Source: Microbacterium karelineae (lineage in GTDB: Bacteria; Actinomycetota; Actinomycetes; Actinomycetales; Microbacteriaceae). Taken from it: DNA of 64,000 nucleotides. The stretch covers positions 434,001 to 498,000 of the forward strand of contig NZ_WFIX01000190.1 of NCBI RefSeq assembly GCF_009745985.1, written 5' to 3'. Below are positions 22,797 to 32,547 of this stretch, piece after piece. Numbering within the stretch: the first letter of the stretch is position 1; each line of letters opens with the position of its first letter. A program made the position numbers and the translations under genes. The notes under the pieces were generated by a model. The model did no database searches and was not told where the DNA came from. It saw nothing but the letters and a program-made list of their open reading frames with translations.

Positions 22797-23717
22797 TCAT
22801 GGCACGGTCTGCGTGGCCGCGGCCAGGAGCTCGCGGCTCGTCGCCTGCAGGTCGCGGGGCCCGCCGCGCCAGATCGCCGTGATCGGGCGCTGGAGGGCAT
22901 CGTCCGCGATCGCGACCCGCAGGATCCGCCCGAGCGCGACGTCGTCGGCGACGACGAGGTCGCTTGCGATCGACGGCGCGATGCCGCCGGCGACGGCCGA
23001 CCGCACGGACGCGGTCGTCGACAGCACGACGGCGGGCGGGGCGGGTGCGACGCCGAGGCGTCCGCGGAGGATCGCCTCCCATGCGCGGCGTGTGCCGCTG
23101 CCCTCTTCGCGGGTGACGAGGGGGGTCCGGGCCACCTCCTCGAGCGCGACGGAGGCGCGGTCTGCCCACGGATGTCCGCGCGGCACGACGAGGGCGAGCT
23201 CGTCGTGCGCGATCGTCGCGGCCGCGAGGTCGTCCGGCACATCGGGCGTCTCGACGATGCCGAGATCCGCGTCGCCCGCGCGCACGAGATCCGCCGCATG
23301 CGCGCTGTTCGCGGCGATGACGCGCACCTCGGTGGGACGCCGACCCGCCGCGATCTGGGTCGAACGCAGCGCGAGCAGCCAGCGCGGCACGAGATGCGTC
23401 GCCACCGTCTCGCTCGCGGCGACGACGAGCTCGCGGCTGCTCTCGCCGCGGAGCTCCTCGACGCCCGACTGGAATCGCCGGGCGACGGCGAGCAGCTCGT
23501 CCGCCCAGCCGACGACCAGCGTTCCGGCGCCCGTGAGCTCGACACCGCGGGCCGAGCGGGTGAGGATCTCGACCCCGAGGGAGCGCTCGATCGACCGCAC
23601 GCGCGCCGAGGCCGACTGCTGCGACACGCCGACCTCCCGGGCGGCGGCCGAGATGGATCCGTGGCGCGCGACGGCGCTGATCAGCTCGAGGGCGTCGAGG
23701 GGAGGGACATCGCGCAT
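22797..23717 (-). CDS. LysR-family regulator divergent from a YeiH-type transporter
   Basis: 306 residues from ATG 23717; an in-frame GTG at 23726 with an AGGACGAG upstream is an equal candidate. The N-terminal helix-turn-helix includes ISAVARHGSISAAAREVGVS, followed by a LysR effector domain. It faces the UPF0324/YeiH gene starting at 23797 across an 79-base gap. LysR/YeiH divergent pairs (CysB-, CbbR- or YeiE-like) are common, so it most likely controls that transporter, perhaps in response to a sulfur compound. Confidence 0.88.
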   Translation of the reverse strand: MRDVPPLDALELISAVARHGSISAAAREVGVSQQSASARVRSIERSLGVEILTRSARGVELTGAGTLVVGWADELLAVARRFQSGVEELRGESSRELVVAASETVATHLVPRWLLALRSTQIAAGRRPTEVRVIAANSAHAADLVRAGDADLGIVETPDVPDDLAAATIAHDELALVVPRGHPWADRASVALEEVARTPLVTREEGSGTRRAWEAILRGRLGVAPAPPAVVLSTTASVRSAVAGGIAPSIASDLVVADDVALGRILRVAIADDALQRPITAIWRGGPRDLQATSRELLAAATQTVP

Positions 23718-23796
23718 GGTGGACACAGTCTCGTCCTGTACCCCCATCGCGCGCAAGCGGATACCGCCCGGACGGCGCGTGGCGGAGAGTGGCGCC

Positions 23797-24813
23797 ATGT
23801 CGCTCCCCGTCGCCGCCCGCGCGCGCTCCGTCGCGCCGGGACTCGCGCTGTGCACGGCGATCGCGGCGACGGCGGCGGCCATCGGCGCGCTCGTCCCGGT
23901 CGCGGGCAGCGCGCTCCCCGCGATCGTCCTCGGCGTCGCGATCGCGCTCGTGCGCGTGCCGTCGAGGATCCTCGCGCCCGGGATCGCAGCCGCGACCGGC
24001 CCGGTGCTGCGGATCGCGATCGTCATCCTCGGGGCGCAGCTCTCGCTCGGCGCCATCGCCCGCGTCGGCGCCGCGGCGCTGCCCGTGATGATCGCGTCGC
24101 TCGCGGCATGCTTCGCCGCCGCGCCCCTCCTGCGCCGGGCGCTCGGGGTGGAGCGCCGACTCGGCACGCTCATCGGCGTCGGGACGGGGATCTGCGGCGC
24201 CTCGGCGATCGCGGCCGTCGCGCCGGTGATCGGGGCGAGCGGCGCGACGGTCTCGTACGCGATGTCGACGATCTTCCTCTTCAATCTCGCCGCGATCGCG
24301 GCCTTTCCGCTGCTCGGCCACGCGCTCGGCCTCGAGCCGGAGGCGTTCGGCCTGCTCGCCGGGACCGCGATCAACGACACGAGCTCCGTCGTCGCCGCGG
24401 CAGGCGTCTACGGGACGGCGGCGCTCGGTTTCGCGGTCGCGGTCAAGCTCGTCCGCACGCTCGCGATCATCCCCGTCAGCCTGACGCTGTCGATCGCGGA
24501 GGCCCGCCGAACTTCGCGCGGAGAGCGGCTGACGCCGGTCGGGGCCGCACGCCTCGTTCCCTGGTTCCTCGTCGGGTTCCTCGCCGTCGCCTTCCTGCGC
24601 ACGGCCGGATGGATCCCGGATCCCATCGTCGGCGCCGCGCCCGCGGCGAGCGGATTCCTCATCGCGCTCGCGCTCGCCGGGATCGGGCTGTCGACCGATC
24701 TCGACGCGATCCGTCGCGCGGGCTGGCGGCCCCTGGCGCTCGGCGCGATCCTGTCGATCCTCGTCACGGCCACGACGCTCATCGCGATGCGCCTCACGGA
24801 CGCGCTGGGTTGA
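23797..24813 (+). CDS. YeiH/UPF0324 family membrane protein, putative sulfate exporter family
   Basis: 338 residues with GGAGAG before ATG. About 10-11 membrane helices. Family signatures are VILGAQLSLGAI in the first half, the TGICGASAIAAVAPVI loop, GTAINDTSSVVAAAGVYG in the middle, and a polar C-terminal helix ending in a short tail. The family is linked to export of sulfite/sulfate or taurine-derived sulfur, but the substrate of most members is unproven. Regulated by the adjacent LysR gene by inference. Confidence 0.88.
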   Translation: MSLPVAARARSVAPGLALCTAIAATAAAIGALVPVAGSALPAIVLGVAIALVRVPSRILAPGIAAATGPVLRIAIVILGAQLSLGAIARVGAAALPVMIASLAACFAAAPLLRRALGVERRLGTLIGVGTGICGASAIAAVAPVIGASGATVSYAMSTIFLFNLAAIAAFPLLGHALGLEPEAFGLLAGTAINDTSSVVAAAGVYGTAALGFAVAVKLVRTLAIIPVSLTLSIAEARRTSRGERLTPVGAARLVPWFLVGFLAVAFLRTAGWIPDPIVGAAPAASGFLIALALAGIGLSTDLDAIRRAGWRPLALGAILSILVTATTLIAMRLTDALG

Positions 24814-24827
24814 GGCGCCCCGGTCCC

Positions 24828-24888
24828 GTTCATATGACGACTGTCGACCGCTTTTCGCGGGGCGGTGGTCGATAGGCGTCATCTGAAC
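24828..24888. repeat. Second type of palindromic element, ATGACG...CGTCAT
   Basis: GTTCATATGACGACTGTCGA on the left pairs with the right arm ending CGTCATCTGAAC. About 18 of 21 stem positions match around the loop TTTTCGCGGG. It fills the gap between the convergent YeiH and coiled-coil genes and differs in sequence from the GAATGCC elements. Probably a bidirectional terminator or REP-like element. Confidence 0.75.
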
Positions 24889-24923
24889 CGCGGGGGCGGG
24901 GGCCCGTCGGGGAGAGGGCGCCC

Positions 24924-26192
24924 TCAGCGCCGCCGCTTGCGGAAGCGCGCGAGCACGGCCGCGTCCTCGGCGTCGCGGCGGGCGCGACGGGAGGCATCGA
25001 GCGCCTCGATGGGGTCGTGCGCCTGCCGCGCGAACGCGAGCTCGCGGCGGGCGCTGTCGAGGCGGACGCGCGCGTCGACCTCCGCGTCGAGGATGACCGC
25101 CTCGGCGCGGGCGAGGGCGCTGCGGGCCGCGTTCAGGGACCCGGGGAGCGCGCTGCGGGCGCCGCGCAGACGCTGCTGCTGCGTGCGGGCGTCGGCGAGC
25201 GCCATGTCGAGGCGATCGCGCAGGCGGGCGATGCGCTCGTTCGCCGTGACGGGGCGGCGACCCGCGATCTCGCCGGCCGACTCGAGCGCCACGCCCGCCA
25301 CGCGGATCGCCTCCGCGAGCCGCGGCGCGTGCTCGGCGTCGAGCGTCTTCTGCGTGCCGATCGCGGCGCGGATCGCGGACTCGGCCGCGCGCCGCTCGTC
25401 GTCGACCGCGAGATAGGCGTTCTTCACGAGGCGGTGCGTCTCCTCGAGCAGGCGCGAGGCCTGCTCGGCGCGGGACAGGGCCTTCTCGCACGCGCGCAGG
25501 GACTCGCGCGCCGAGCGGGACGGATCCGCGGCTCGATCCTCCGCGTCGCGCAGGTGCTCCCGCGCCTCGTCGATCGCGGCGCGGGCCTCGTCGTCTGCCT
25601 GCGCCGCGTCCTCCCACTCGCTCTCGTCGGCGATGCGATCGAGCTCGGCGCGCAGGGCGCCGGGATCGCCCATCCGCGTCTCGAGCTCGTCGATGCGCCG
25701 GCGAGCGACGTCGATCTGCTCGTCCGCCGAGGCGTGCTCGCGCAGCCACTCCTCGTTGTCGGCACGGGCGCCGCGGATGACCTCCATCGCCTTGTCGATC
25801 CCGGCCGTGAGGCGCTTCGCCTCGCGGCGCTGCGCGCTCGGGAGCATGCCCTCGTCTGCGGCATCACGATATGCGGCGAAGGCGTCGTCGCGCGTGTGCT
25901 GGGCCGTGAGCCTGGCGCGTCGCAGCGAGGCGGGTGGGCGTCCGTCGTACAGCGCGCTCGACATGCCGATCTCGAGCTCGAGCTCCTCCGTCTGGTCGTC
26001 GAGCTCGACGAGGCGGACGCCGAGGGAGTCCAGCGCCTCACGCGCGCGGCGCCGCGCGCCCTTCCCGCGGCGAGCGACGCGCACGACGAGGACGATCGCG
26101 ACGACGACGAGCGCCGCCGCGCCGAACACCACGAGGGCCGGGACGGCCCATGCGAGGAGATCCTCGGGCGCGATCTCGGGAAGCTCGAACAT
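24924..26192 (-). CDS. Membrane-anchored coiled-coil protein of unknown function
   Basis: 422 residues. One transmembrane helix near residues 15-38 (VPALVVFGAAALVVVAIVL) is followed by a basic stretch and about 370 residues rich in Glu, Ala, Arg and Leu with heptad-like spacing, predicted as long helical coiled coils on the cytoplasmic side. It ends in a basic tail. It begins right after the stop of the HAD phosphatase gene and is co-transcribed with it. Similar architecture occurs in the C-terminal half of actinobacterial TPM-domain proteins, but the TPM domain itself is absent. A structural or scaffolding role is possible; no function can be assigned. Confidence 0.7.
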   Translation of the reverse strand: MFELPEIAPEDLLAWAVPALVVFGAAALVVVAIVLVVRVARRGKGARRRAREALDSLGVRLVELDDQTEELELEIGMSSALYDGRPPASLRRARLTAQHTRDDAFAAYRDAADEGMLPSAQRREAKRLTAGIDKAMEVIRGARADNEEWLREHASADEQIDVARRRIDELETRMGDPGALRAELDRIADESEWEDAAQADDEARAAIDEAREHLRDAEDRAADPSRSARESLRACEKALSRAEQASRLLEETHRLVKNAYLAVDDERRAAESAIRAAIGTQKTLDAEHAPRLAEAIRVAGVALESAGEIAGRRPVTANERIARLRDRLDMALADARTQQQRLRGARSALPGSLNAARSALARAEAVILDAEVDARVRLDSARRELAFARQAHDPIEALDASRRARRDAEDAAVLARFRKRRR

Positions 26193-26193
26193 G

Positions 26194-26862
26194 TCAGCGG
26201 GGCAGGAGCAGCTCGCGCAGGTGCTCGGGATCCTCCGCGATCGCGACGGATCCCTTCGCCTCGTCGGCGTCGCCGAAGCCCCAGCGCACGAAGATCACGG
26301 GCACGTCGTGCTCGGCCGCGCCGTCGACGTCGTGGTGGCGGTCGCCGATGAGCACGGGGTTCGACAGGTCGACGCCGCGGGCGCGCATGTCGTCGAGCGC
26401 GCGCCCCAGCACGAGCGCCTTGGTGTCGAGCACATCGGCGTCGGGGATCGCGCCGTGGATGCTGTCGAACATCGGCGCGAGCTCGTAGTGCTCGAGGATC
26501 GCGCGCACCTGGTTCTCGGGCTTCGTGCTCGCGGTCGACTGCGGGATCCCCGCATCGTGCACGGCGCGGATCACCTCGGCGACGCCGTCGTAGATGCGCA
26601 CCTTGTGCGCGTAGCCGTGCTCGGAGGCGAGCTCGCGATAGCGGCCCACCGCGTCGGTCGCCTGCTCGAGCGAGAGCCCGGCGAGCCTCTGGAACGACTC
26701 GAGCATGGGCGGTCCGATCCACCGGCGCACCTGGTCGGACGGCAGCGGCGGGTGACCGATCTCGCCGAGCACGCGCTCGATTCGGGGGAGGATCCCCGCG
26801 GACGCGTCCGCGATCGTCCCGTCCACGTCCCAGAGCACACACGACCACGGAGAATTCGCCAT
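26194..26862 (-). CDS. HAD-superfamily phosphatase (phosphoglycolate phosphatase-like)
   Basis: 222 residues. HAD motif I is LWDVDGTIAD (nucleophile Asp 12 and Asp 14), motif II is around STASTKPE, motif III Lys is in the same stretch, and motif IV is IGDRHHDVDGA. A helical C1 cap lies between residues 20 and 85. It hydrolyses a small phosphate ester; Gph- or PyrE-neighbour-like specificity cannot be separated by eye. Forms a two-gene minus-strand unit with the coiled-coil gene. Confidence 0.9.
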   Translation of the reverse strand: MANSPWSCVLWDVDGTIADASAGILPRIERVLGEIGHPPLPSDQVRRWIGPPMLESFQRLAGLSLEQATDAVGRYRELASEHGYAHKVRIYDGVAEVIRAVHDAGIPQSTASTKPENQVRAILEHYELAPMFDSIHGAIPDADVLDTKALVLGRALDDMRARGVDLSNPVLIGDRHHDVDGAAEHDVPVIFVRWGFGDADEAKGSVAIAEDPEHLRELLLPR

Positions 26863-26922
26863 GCATCCAGCCTATTCGGCGCCGCCTGACGGCCCGCACA
26901 CCGCGGGTGGGCAGGCCTGCCC

Positions 26923-27618
26923 TCAGAAGAGCGTCGGGACCCCCGAGTCGATGCCCTTCATGGCCTCGTAGTCGAGCGTCACACAGCGGATCCCGCGATC
27001 CTGCGCGAGCGTGCGCGCCTGCGGCTTGATCTCCTGAGCGGCGAAGACGCCCTGGATCCCCGTGAGGATCGGATCCCGACCGAGCAGGTCGAGGTACCGG
27101 GTCAGCTGCTCGACGCCGTCGATCTCGCCCCGGCGCTTCACCTCGACGGCGATCGCGACGCCCTCGGCATCGCGGACGAGGAGGTCGACCGGGCCGATCG
27201 CGGTGGGGTACTCGCGGCGCACGAGCGTCGCGCCCTCGGCGATGAGGTCGACCTGCTCGGCGAGAAGCCGCTGCAGGTCGGACTCGACGCCGTCCTTGAT
27301 GAGCCCCGGGTCCACGCCCAGGTCGTGCGTCGTGTCGGCGATGACCTCGTGGATCCGCACCGTGAGGGTGTCCCCCGACTTCTGGTGCGTCACCTTCCAC
27401 AGCTCGACGACGCCGGCGCCCGCGAGCTCGTCGTCGACCTCGAGATGGTCGACGCGGCAGGGCGGGCTCATCCAGTTGAGCGGCTTGTACGAGCCACCGT
27501 CGGAGTGGATGAGCAGGCTGCCGTCGCCCTTGTGCATGAGCACGCGGGTGGCGAGGGGCAGGTGGGCGTTGAGGCGGCCGGTGTAATCCACGGAGCAGCG
27601 GGCGATGACGAGGCGCAC
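26923..27618 (-). CDS. nucS: Endonuclease NucS/EndoMS, non-canonical mismatch repair
   Basis: 231 residues from GTG 27618, matching the usual start [16 protein letters not shown]. The N-terminal DNA-binding domain is followed by a RecB-like nuclease domain. The catalytic Asp in GPVDLLVRD and the EVKRRG stretch (Glu and Lys) form the PD-(D/E)XK site near residues 144-170, and the conserved QLTRYLDLL follows. In actinobacteria lacking MutS/MutL, NucS cuts mismatched DNA and lowers mutation rate. It ends with the perfect palindrome GGGCAGGCCTGCCC immediately past its stop (26909-26922). Confidence 0.96.
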   Translation of the reverse strand: MRLVIARCSVDYTGRLNAHLPLATRVLMHKGDGSLLIHSDGGSYKPLNWMSPPCRVDHLEVDDELAGAGVVELWKVTHQKSGDTLTVRIHEVIADTTHDLGVDPGLIKDGVESDLQRLLAEQVDLIAEGATLVRREYPTAIGPVDLLVRDAEGVAIAVEVKRRGEIDGVEQLTRYLDLLGRDPILTGIQGVFAAQEIKPQARTLAQDRGIRCVTLDYEAMKGIDSGVPTLF

Positions 27619-27627
27619 CGTGCGAGC

Positions 27628-28194
27628 CTAGCCGCTCGGCCGCGGCAGCATCGAGCGCATCGTCCCGATCACCTGGCGCGGGGTGAGCGTCGCCAGCGCC
27701 GGGACGCGGAGCACGTAGCGGGCGAAGATGACGCCCACGACGACGATCGCCGCGCGCCGCGCCTTCTCCGCTCCGAACGACGCGGTGAGCTGTCCGATCA
27801 CGGCGCCCTGGATGTATTCGACGATCGCGCCCGATCGCGCCGAACCGGCCGCGGCCTCACGCGCGAGCGCCTCGAGCGAGGGGCCGCGCGCGGGATCCTC
27901 CCAGATCCGAACGAACAGCTCGGTGAGGAGGCCGAGGTCGATCTCGCCACCGGAGTCCGTGCTCGCCGCGACGACCTCGTGCGGTGCGACCCGCAGGGCG
28001 ATCGCGGCCGTGAGCAGGCGGTCGCGCCCTCCGAAGTGATAATTGACCAGCGTGTGGCTGACTCCGGCCTCGACCGCGAGGGTGCGGGAGCTCGTCTCCG
28101 AGAGATCGCCCGCATCCAGGTGCTTCTGTGCCGCGAGAAGAAGGCGCTCACGCGCGTCGGATCCGCCGAGCGGGCGACCTCGCTTATTGACCAC
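27628..28194 (-). CDS. TetR-family transcriptional regulator
   Basis: 188 residues from GTG 28194. The N-terminal helix-turn-helix is typical: RLLLAAQKHL, then TLAVEAGVSHTLVNYHFGGR. The ligand domain is short and Ala-rich. It is divergent from the FAD monooxygenase at 28233 with only 38 bases between starts, so one operator could control both. Probably a repressor relieved by the substrate of the monooxygenase. Confidence 0.9.
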   Translation of the reverse strand: MVNKRGRPLGGSDARERLLLAAQKHLDAGDLSETSSRTLAVEAGVSHTLVNYHFGGRDRLLTAAIALRVAPHEVVAASTDSGGEIDLGLLTELFVRIWEDPARGPSLEALAREAAAGSARSGAIVEYIQGAVIGQLTASFGAEKARRAAIVVVGVIFARYVLRVPALATLTPRQVIGTMRSMLPRPSG

Positions 28195-28232
28195 TCTCGC
28201 ATCCTGTCACCCGCGCGCACACTGTGGGGCAC

Positions 28233-29456
28233 ATGAACGCGAATCGTACAGAGACCGCAGACTGCGTCGTCGTCGGAGGCGGACCCGCCGGCCTCATGCT
28301 CGGGGTGCTGCTCGCCCGGGCCGGCGTCGACACCCTCGTCCTCGAGAAGCACGCCGACTTCCTGCGCGACTTCCGCGGCGACACGATCCACCCGTCGACG
28401 CAGGACGCGCTCGCCGACATGGGCCTGCTCGACGAGTTCCTCGCCCTGCCGCACGCGGACCTGCCGCGGGTCATGCTGCGCTACGGAGGCCGCGACCTGG
28501 TGCTCGCCGACTTCTCGCGGCTTCCGACACGGCGCAAGGCCATCGCCTTCCTGCCGCAATGGGACTTCCTCGATCTGCTCGCCCGCGCCGGATCCCGCGA
28601 GCCCCGCTTCCGGCTCCTCCGCCGGACGCGCGGTGTGGAGCCGATCACCGAGGGCGAACGCGTCGTCGGCGTGCGTGCGGAGGGCCCGGGGGGCGCGTTC
28701 GAGGTGCGCGCCCGTCTCGTGGTCGCCGCGGACGGGCGCGACTCCGATGTCCGCGCCGCCGCGGGGATGGTGCCGAGGCGGATCGCGAGCGCCATGGATG
28801 TCCTCTGGTTCCGGCTGCCGAAGGATCCTCGCGAGACGCAGCCGTTCGTGCAGGCGGGGGACGGCACGCTCATCGTCATCGATCGGGGCGAGTTCTTCCA
28901 GATCGCGCACGTCATCCCGGCAGGGACATGGACGGCCGACGCCGACGGCCTCGTCGCGATGCGCGCACGGGTCTCGCGCCTGTCGCCCGCCATGGAGGAA
29001 CGGGTCGGCGCGCTCGGACTCGACGACGTCAAGCTGCTCACGGTGCGCCTCGAGCGCCTGCGGCGGTGGCACCGCGACGGACTGCTCGCGATCGGCGACG
29101 CGGCGCACGCCATGTCGCCCGCAGGCGGCGTCGGCATCAATCTCGCGATCCAGGACGCCATCGCCACGGCGAACGCGCTCGCCCCGATCCTTCGCGAGAG
29201 GAGGCCGAGCATGCGAGAGCTCGCTCGCGTCCGGCGCCGACGCGAGCTGCCGACTGCGATCATCCAGCGCGTGCAGCACGCCCTGCAGGATCCTCTCCTC
29301 GCGCCGGCGCGGTCGTCGCGGATCCCCCTCCCGCTCCGCGCGCTGCAGCGACTCCCCTTCCTGCGCCATGTCACCGGGCGGATCGTCGGCGTCGGGATCC
29401 GGCCCGAGCGCGTGCGCTCGAATCAGCCGCGACGCGGGGCGCGCAGCACGAAGTAG
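28233..29456 (+). CDS. FAD-dependent monooxygenase, PHBH-fold (FAD_binding_3)
   Basis: 407 residues. ATG 28233 is chosen over GTG 28224; GGGG lies just ahead. The nucleotide-binding motif CVVVGGGPAGLMLG is at residues 11-24, the DG motif is VVAADGRDSDVR near residue 165, and the second FAD motif is LLAIGDAAHAMSPAGGVGIN near 284-303. This is the class A flavoprotein hydroxylase pattern (p-hydroxybenzoate hydroxylase or tetracycline-modifying type). It hydroxylates an aromatic or similar compound using NAD(P)H and O2. A link to aglycone breakdown is possible but unproven. The 160-base gap to mrpA holds a -10-like TAGACT at 29549 and nothing else clear. Confidence 0.88.
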   Translation: MNANRTETADCVVVGGGPAGLMLGVLLARAGVDTLVLEKHADFLRDFRGDTIHPSTQDALADMGLLDEFLALPHADLPRVMLRYGGRDLVLADFSRLPTRRKAIAFLPQWDFLDLLARAGSREPRFRLLRRTRGVEPITEGERVVGVRAEGPGGAFEVRARLVVAADGRDSDVRAAAGMVPRRIASAMDVLWFRLPKDPRETQPFVQAGDGTLIVIDRGEFFQIAHVIPAGTWTADADGLVAMRARVSRLSPAMEERVGALGLDDVKLLTVRLERLRRWHRDGLLAIGDAAHAMSPAGGVGINLAIQDAIATANALAPILRERRPSMRELARVRRRRELPTAIIQRVQHALQDPLLAPARSSRIPLPLRALQRLPFLRHVTGRIVGVGIRPERVRSNQPRRGARSTK

Positions 29457-29616
29457 GCGAGGAGGGCGAGGATCGCCACGAGAACGGGTACGACGCCGTC
29501 GACGACAGGTGGAGGTCAGCGGACGATGCCGACATGCGCCGGGCGCAATAGACTGGTGTGCATCTGAACACCCGCCGCCTGTGCGCCCGTGCCGGCCCGA
29601 CGACGAGGAGACGCCC

Positions 29617-32547
29617 ATGCTCGCGATCCTCGCCGCGTTCGCCGCCGCCTCGATCCTGGTCGTGCCGCTCGCGAAGCCGCTCGGGGCGCGCGTGTTCTAC
29701 GTCGCGGCCCTCGTCCCGATCGCCGGCACCGTGCATGCGGCGGTTCTGAGCGCCCCCGTCCTCGCGGGCGACATTCCACACGAGGCATACATGTGGATCC
29801 GTCCGCTCGGCATCGAGATCTCGATGCGGATGGACACGCTCAGCTGGCTCATGACCCTCATCGTCGCGGGCGTCGGCGCCCTCGTCATGATCTACTGCCG
29901 CAACTACTTCCGCGGAAAGCACGGGGGCATCGGGCGGTTCGCGGGCGTGCTCACGGCCTTCGCGGGCGCCATGTACGGCCTCGTCCTGACCGACGACCTC
30001 ATCATGCTCGTCATGTTCTGGGAGACGACGAGCGTCCTGTCGTACCTCCTCATCGGGCACGCCTACACGCGCGCCGCCCCCCGCCGCGCGGCGCTGCAGG
30101 CGCTCATGACGACGACACTCGGCGGGCTCGTGATGTTCGTCGGCGCGGTGATCCTCGTCGTCACGGCCGACACGTCGAGCATCGCCGAGATCCTGGCCGC
30201 GCCGCCGGCGGGCGCGCTCGTCGACGCGGCGCTCGTGTGCCTGCTCGTGGGCGCCCTCAGCAAGTCGGCGATCTTCCCGTTCCACTTCTGGCTCCCCGGC
30301 GCGATGGCGGCGCCGACGCCCGTCAGCGCGTATCTGCACGCCGCGGCCATGGTGAAGGCGGGCATCTACCTCCTCGCCCGCTTCGCCCCGACGTTCGCCG
30401 AGGCCGTCCCGTGGCGTCCGACGATCATCACGCTGGGGATCTTCACGATGCTCCTCGGCGGGTTCCAGGCGCTCCGTGAGACCGACCTCAAGCGCATCCT
30501 CGCCTACGGAACCGTCAGTCAGCTCGGTTTCATCGCGGTCGTCGTCGGCTTCGGAACGCGCGACACGGCGCTCGCGGGCGTCAGCCTGATCCTCGCCCAC
30601 GCGATGTTCAAGGCGACGCTGTTCCTCGTCGTGGGCGTGATCGATCGCCAGCTCTCCACGCGAGACATCGATCAGCTCAGCGGCGTCGGCCGCGGCGCGC
30701 CTGTCATGGCGGCGATCTCGATCGTCGCGGCCGCGTCGATGGCGGGCGTGCCGCCGCTGTTCGGCTTCGTCGCGAAGGAGGCCGCACTCACCTCGCTCCT
30801 CGAGGCGGGGCTGGCGGGATCCGCGTGGGCGTGGGTCGCGCTGATCGGCATCGTCGTGGGATCCATTCTCACGGCGGCATATGCGATTCGCTTCGTCTGG
30901 GGGGCGTTCTGGCGCAAGAAGGACGGGCGCGGCGAGCCGCGCCCCGAGACCGCGTGGCCCGACCCGCCCCTCGGCTTCCTCTCGAGCCCGCTCGTCCTCG
31001 CTGCCCTCACCGTCGCGGGCGGCGTCGTCGCCCCGATGATCGACGTCCTGCTCGCCCCCTACGCCGACACGGCGGGCGAGGGCGACTATCACCTGGCGCT
31101 CTGGCACGGACTCGAGCCCGCGCTCGGGATCTCCGCGTTCGCTCTCGCGGCGGGGGCCGGTGTCTTCTGGCTGTCTGCGGCGACAGGGTGGGACCGCACG
31201 GGACGCGTCCTCCGCTTCCAGGCGAGCGATGTGTACTACCTCATCACACGCACCGTCGACCGTGTCGCGGTCGTCGTCACCCGCACGACCCAGCGGGGCT
31301 CGCTGCCCACATACGTCGGCACGATCTTCGTCGTGCTCGTCGCTGCGGAGGGCGCGGTCCTCCTGGCCGGAGAGGGCTGGCAGGCGCGCCTGGACGCCTG
31401 GCAGCACCCGATCCAACCGATTGCGGCCGTGCTCATGATCGCGGCCGGCATCGTCGCCGTGCGGGCGCAGAAGCGCTTCACTGGGGTCGTGCTCGTCTCG
31501 GTCACCGGTCTGGGGATGATCGTCCTGTTCGCCGCGTCGGGGGCGCCGGATCTCGCCGTGACGCAGGTGCTCATCGAGACCGTCACCCTCATCGCCTTCT
31601 CGCTCGTGCTGCGCCGGATCCCGTCGCGGCTCGGCAGCCACAACGGATCCGGTGCGACGATCGCGCGCGCGATGATCGGCGCGGCGGTCGGGATCACGAT
31701 GGCCGTCATCGCCGTCGTCGCGTCCGGCGCGCGGATCCATGAGCCCATCTCGACCGAATGGCCTGAGCTCGCGTACGAGATCGGCCACGGCAAGAACGTC
31801 GTGAACGTCGCGCTCGTCGACCTGCGCGGGTGGGACACGATGGGCGAGCTCAGCGTGCTCGTCCTCGCCGCGACGGGCGTCGCCTCACTCGTGTTCATCA
31901 CGGCACGCGGCGACAGGATCATGGAGGCGCGGGGACGGATCCGCGATGGCATCTCCGCGAAGTCGCGCCGCGCCGCGCGTCGACGCCCGCTCGTCGAGAC
32001 GACGGAAGGGATCCGCGTGCAGACGGCCGACAACCGCGAGCACCCGCGCGCGTGGCTCGTCGGCGGCAGGACGATGAGCGCGGAGTCGCGCTCGCTCCTG
32101 CTCGAAGTCGTCGTGCGGATCCTGTTCCACACGATCATCGTCATCTCGCTCTACCTGCTGTTCGCGGGGCACAACCTCGCGGGCGGCGGCTTCGCAGGCG
32201 GCCTCGTCGCGGGGCTCGCCCTCGTCATGCGCTACATCGCCGGCGGGCGATACGAGCTCGGCGTCGCGGCGCCGACCGACGCCGGTTCGCTCCTGGGCGC
32301 GGGGATGGTGATCGCGGTCGGCACGGCCGTCGCGCCGATGCTGTTCGGGGAGGATCCGCTGGCGCGAGCCATCTGGGAGGCCGAGCTGCCCGTCCTCGGC
32401 CATGTCGAGTTCGTCTCGTCGACGTTCTTCGACATCGGCGTGTATCTCGTGGTGATCGGGCTCGTGCTCGACGTGCTGCGGTCGCTCGGCGCCGAGGTCG
32501 ACCGCCAGATCACGCAGGGCGCCGCGCGAGAGGGGGCCCGCCCATGA
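29617..32547 (+). CDS. mrpA: Na+/H+ antiporter subunit A with fused MnhB domain
   Basis: 976 residues, GAGGAG before ATG. The N-terminal two-thirds is the proton-pumping NuoL-like domain of about 18-20 helices, with HAAAMVKAGIYLLARFAPTF and LKRILAYGTVSQLGFI. After about residue 640 come the DUF4040 region (FAASGAPDLAVTQVLIETVT) and, from about residue 820, an MnhB-type domain (FAGHNLAGGGFAGGLVAGLA). Fusion of A and B is the usual actinobacterial form, which is why no separate mrpB exists. First gene of the seven-function mrp operon, which exchanges Na+ for H+ for pH and salt tolerance. Confidence 0.95.
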   Translation: MLAILAAFAAASILVVPLAKPLGARVFYVAALVPIAGTVHAAVLSAPVLAGDIPHEAYMWIRPLGIEISMRMDTLSWLMTLIVAGVGALVMIYCRNYFRGKHGGIGRFAGVLTAFAGAMYGLVLTDDLIMLVMFWETTSVLSYLLIGHAYTRAAPRRAALQALMTTTLGGLVMFVGAVILVVTADTSSIAEILAAPPAGALVDAALVCLLVGALSKSAIFPFHFWLPGAMAAPTPVSAYLHAAAMVKAGIYLLARFAPTFAEAVPWRPTIITLGIFTMLLGGFQALRETDLKRILAYGTVSQLGFIAVVVGFGTRDTALAGVSLILAHAMFKATLFLVVGVIDRQLSTRDIDQLSGVGRGAPVMAAISIVAAASMAGVPPLFGFVAKEAALTSLLEAGLAGSAWAWVALIGIVVGSILTAAYAIRFVWGAFWRKKDGRGEPRPETAWPDPPLGFLSSPLVLAALTVAGGVVAPMIDVLLAPYADTAGEGDYHLALWHGLEPALGISAFALAAGAGVFWLSAATGWDRTGRVLRFQASDVYYLITRTVDRVAVVVTRTTQRGSLPTYVGTIFVVLVAAEGAVLLAGEGWQARLDAWQHPIQPIAAVLMIAAGIVAVRAQKRFTGVVLVSVTGLGMIVLFAASGAPDLAVTQVLIETVTLIAFSLVLRRIPSRLGSHNGSGATIARAMIGAAVGITMAVIAVVASGARIHEPISTEWPELAYEIGHGKNVVNVALVDLRGWDTMGELSVLVLAATGVASLVFITARGDRIMEARGRIRDGISAKSRRAARRRPLVETTEGIRVQTADNREHPRAWLVGGRTMSAESRSLLLEVVVRILFHTIIVISLYLLFAGHNLAGGGFAGGLVAGLALVMRYIAGGRYELGVAAPTDAGSLLGAGMVIAVGTAVAPMLFGEDPLARAIWEAELPVLGHVEFVSSTFFDIGVYLVVIGLVLDVLRSLGAEVDRQITQGAAREGARP

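Noticed and set aside
26909-26922. GGGCAGGCCTGCCC as a terminator for nucS
   Set aside because: It is a perfect palindrome but has no loop or T-run, so a hairpin is unlikely; could be a chance site.
29425-29510. Small hydrophobic minus-strand frame (VPVLVAILALLAYFVLRA) next to the FAD monooxygenase
   Set aside because: It has a membrane-like sequence but no start codon or ribosome site, so it may be a remnant or chance; not listed as a gene.
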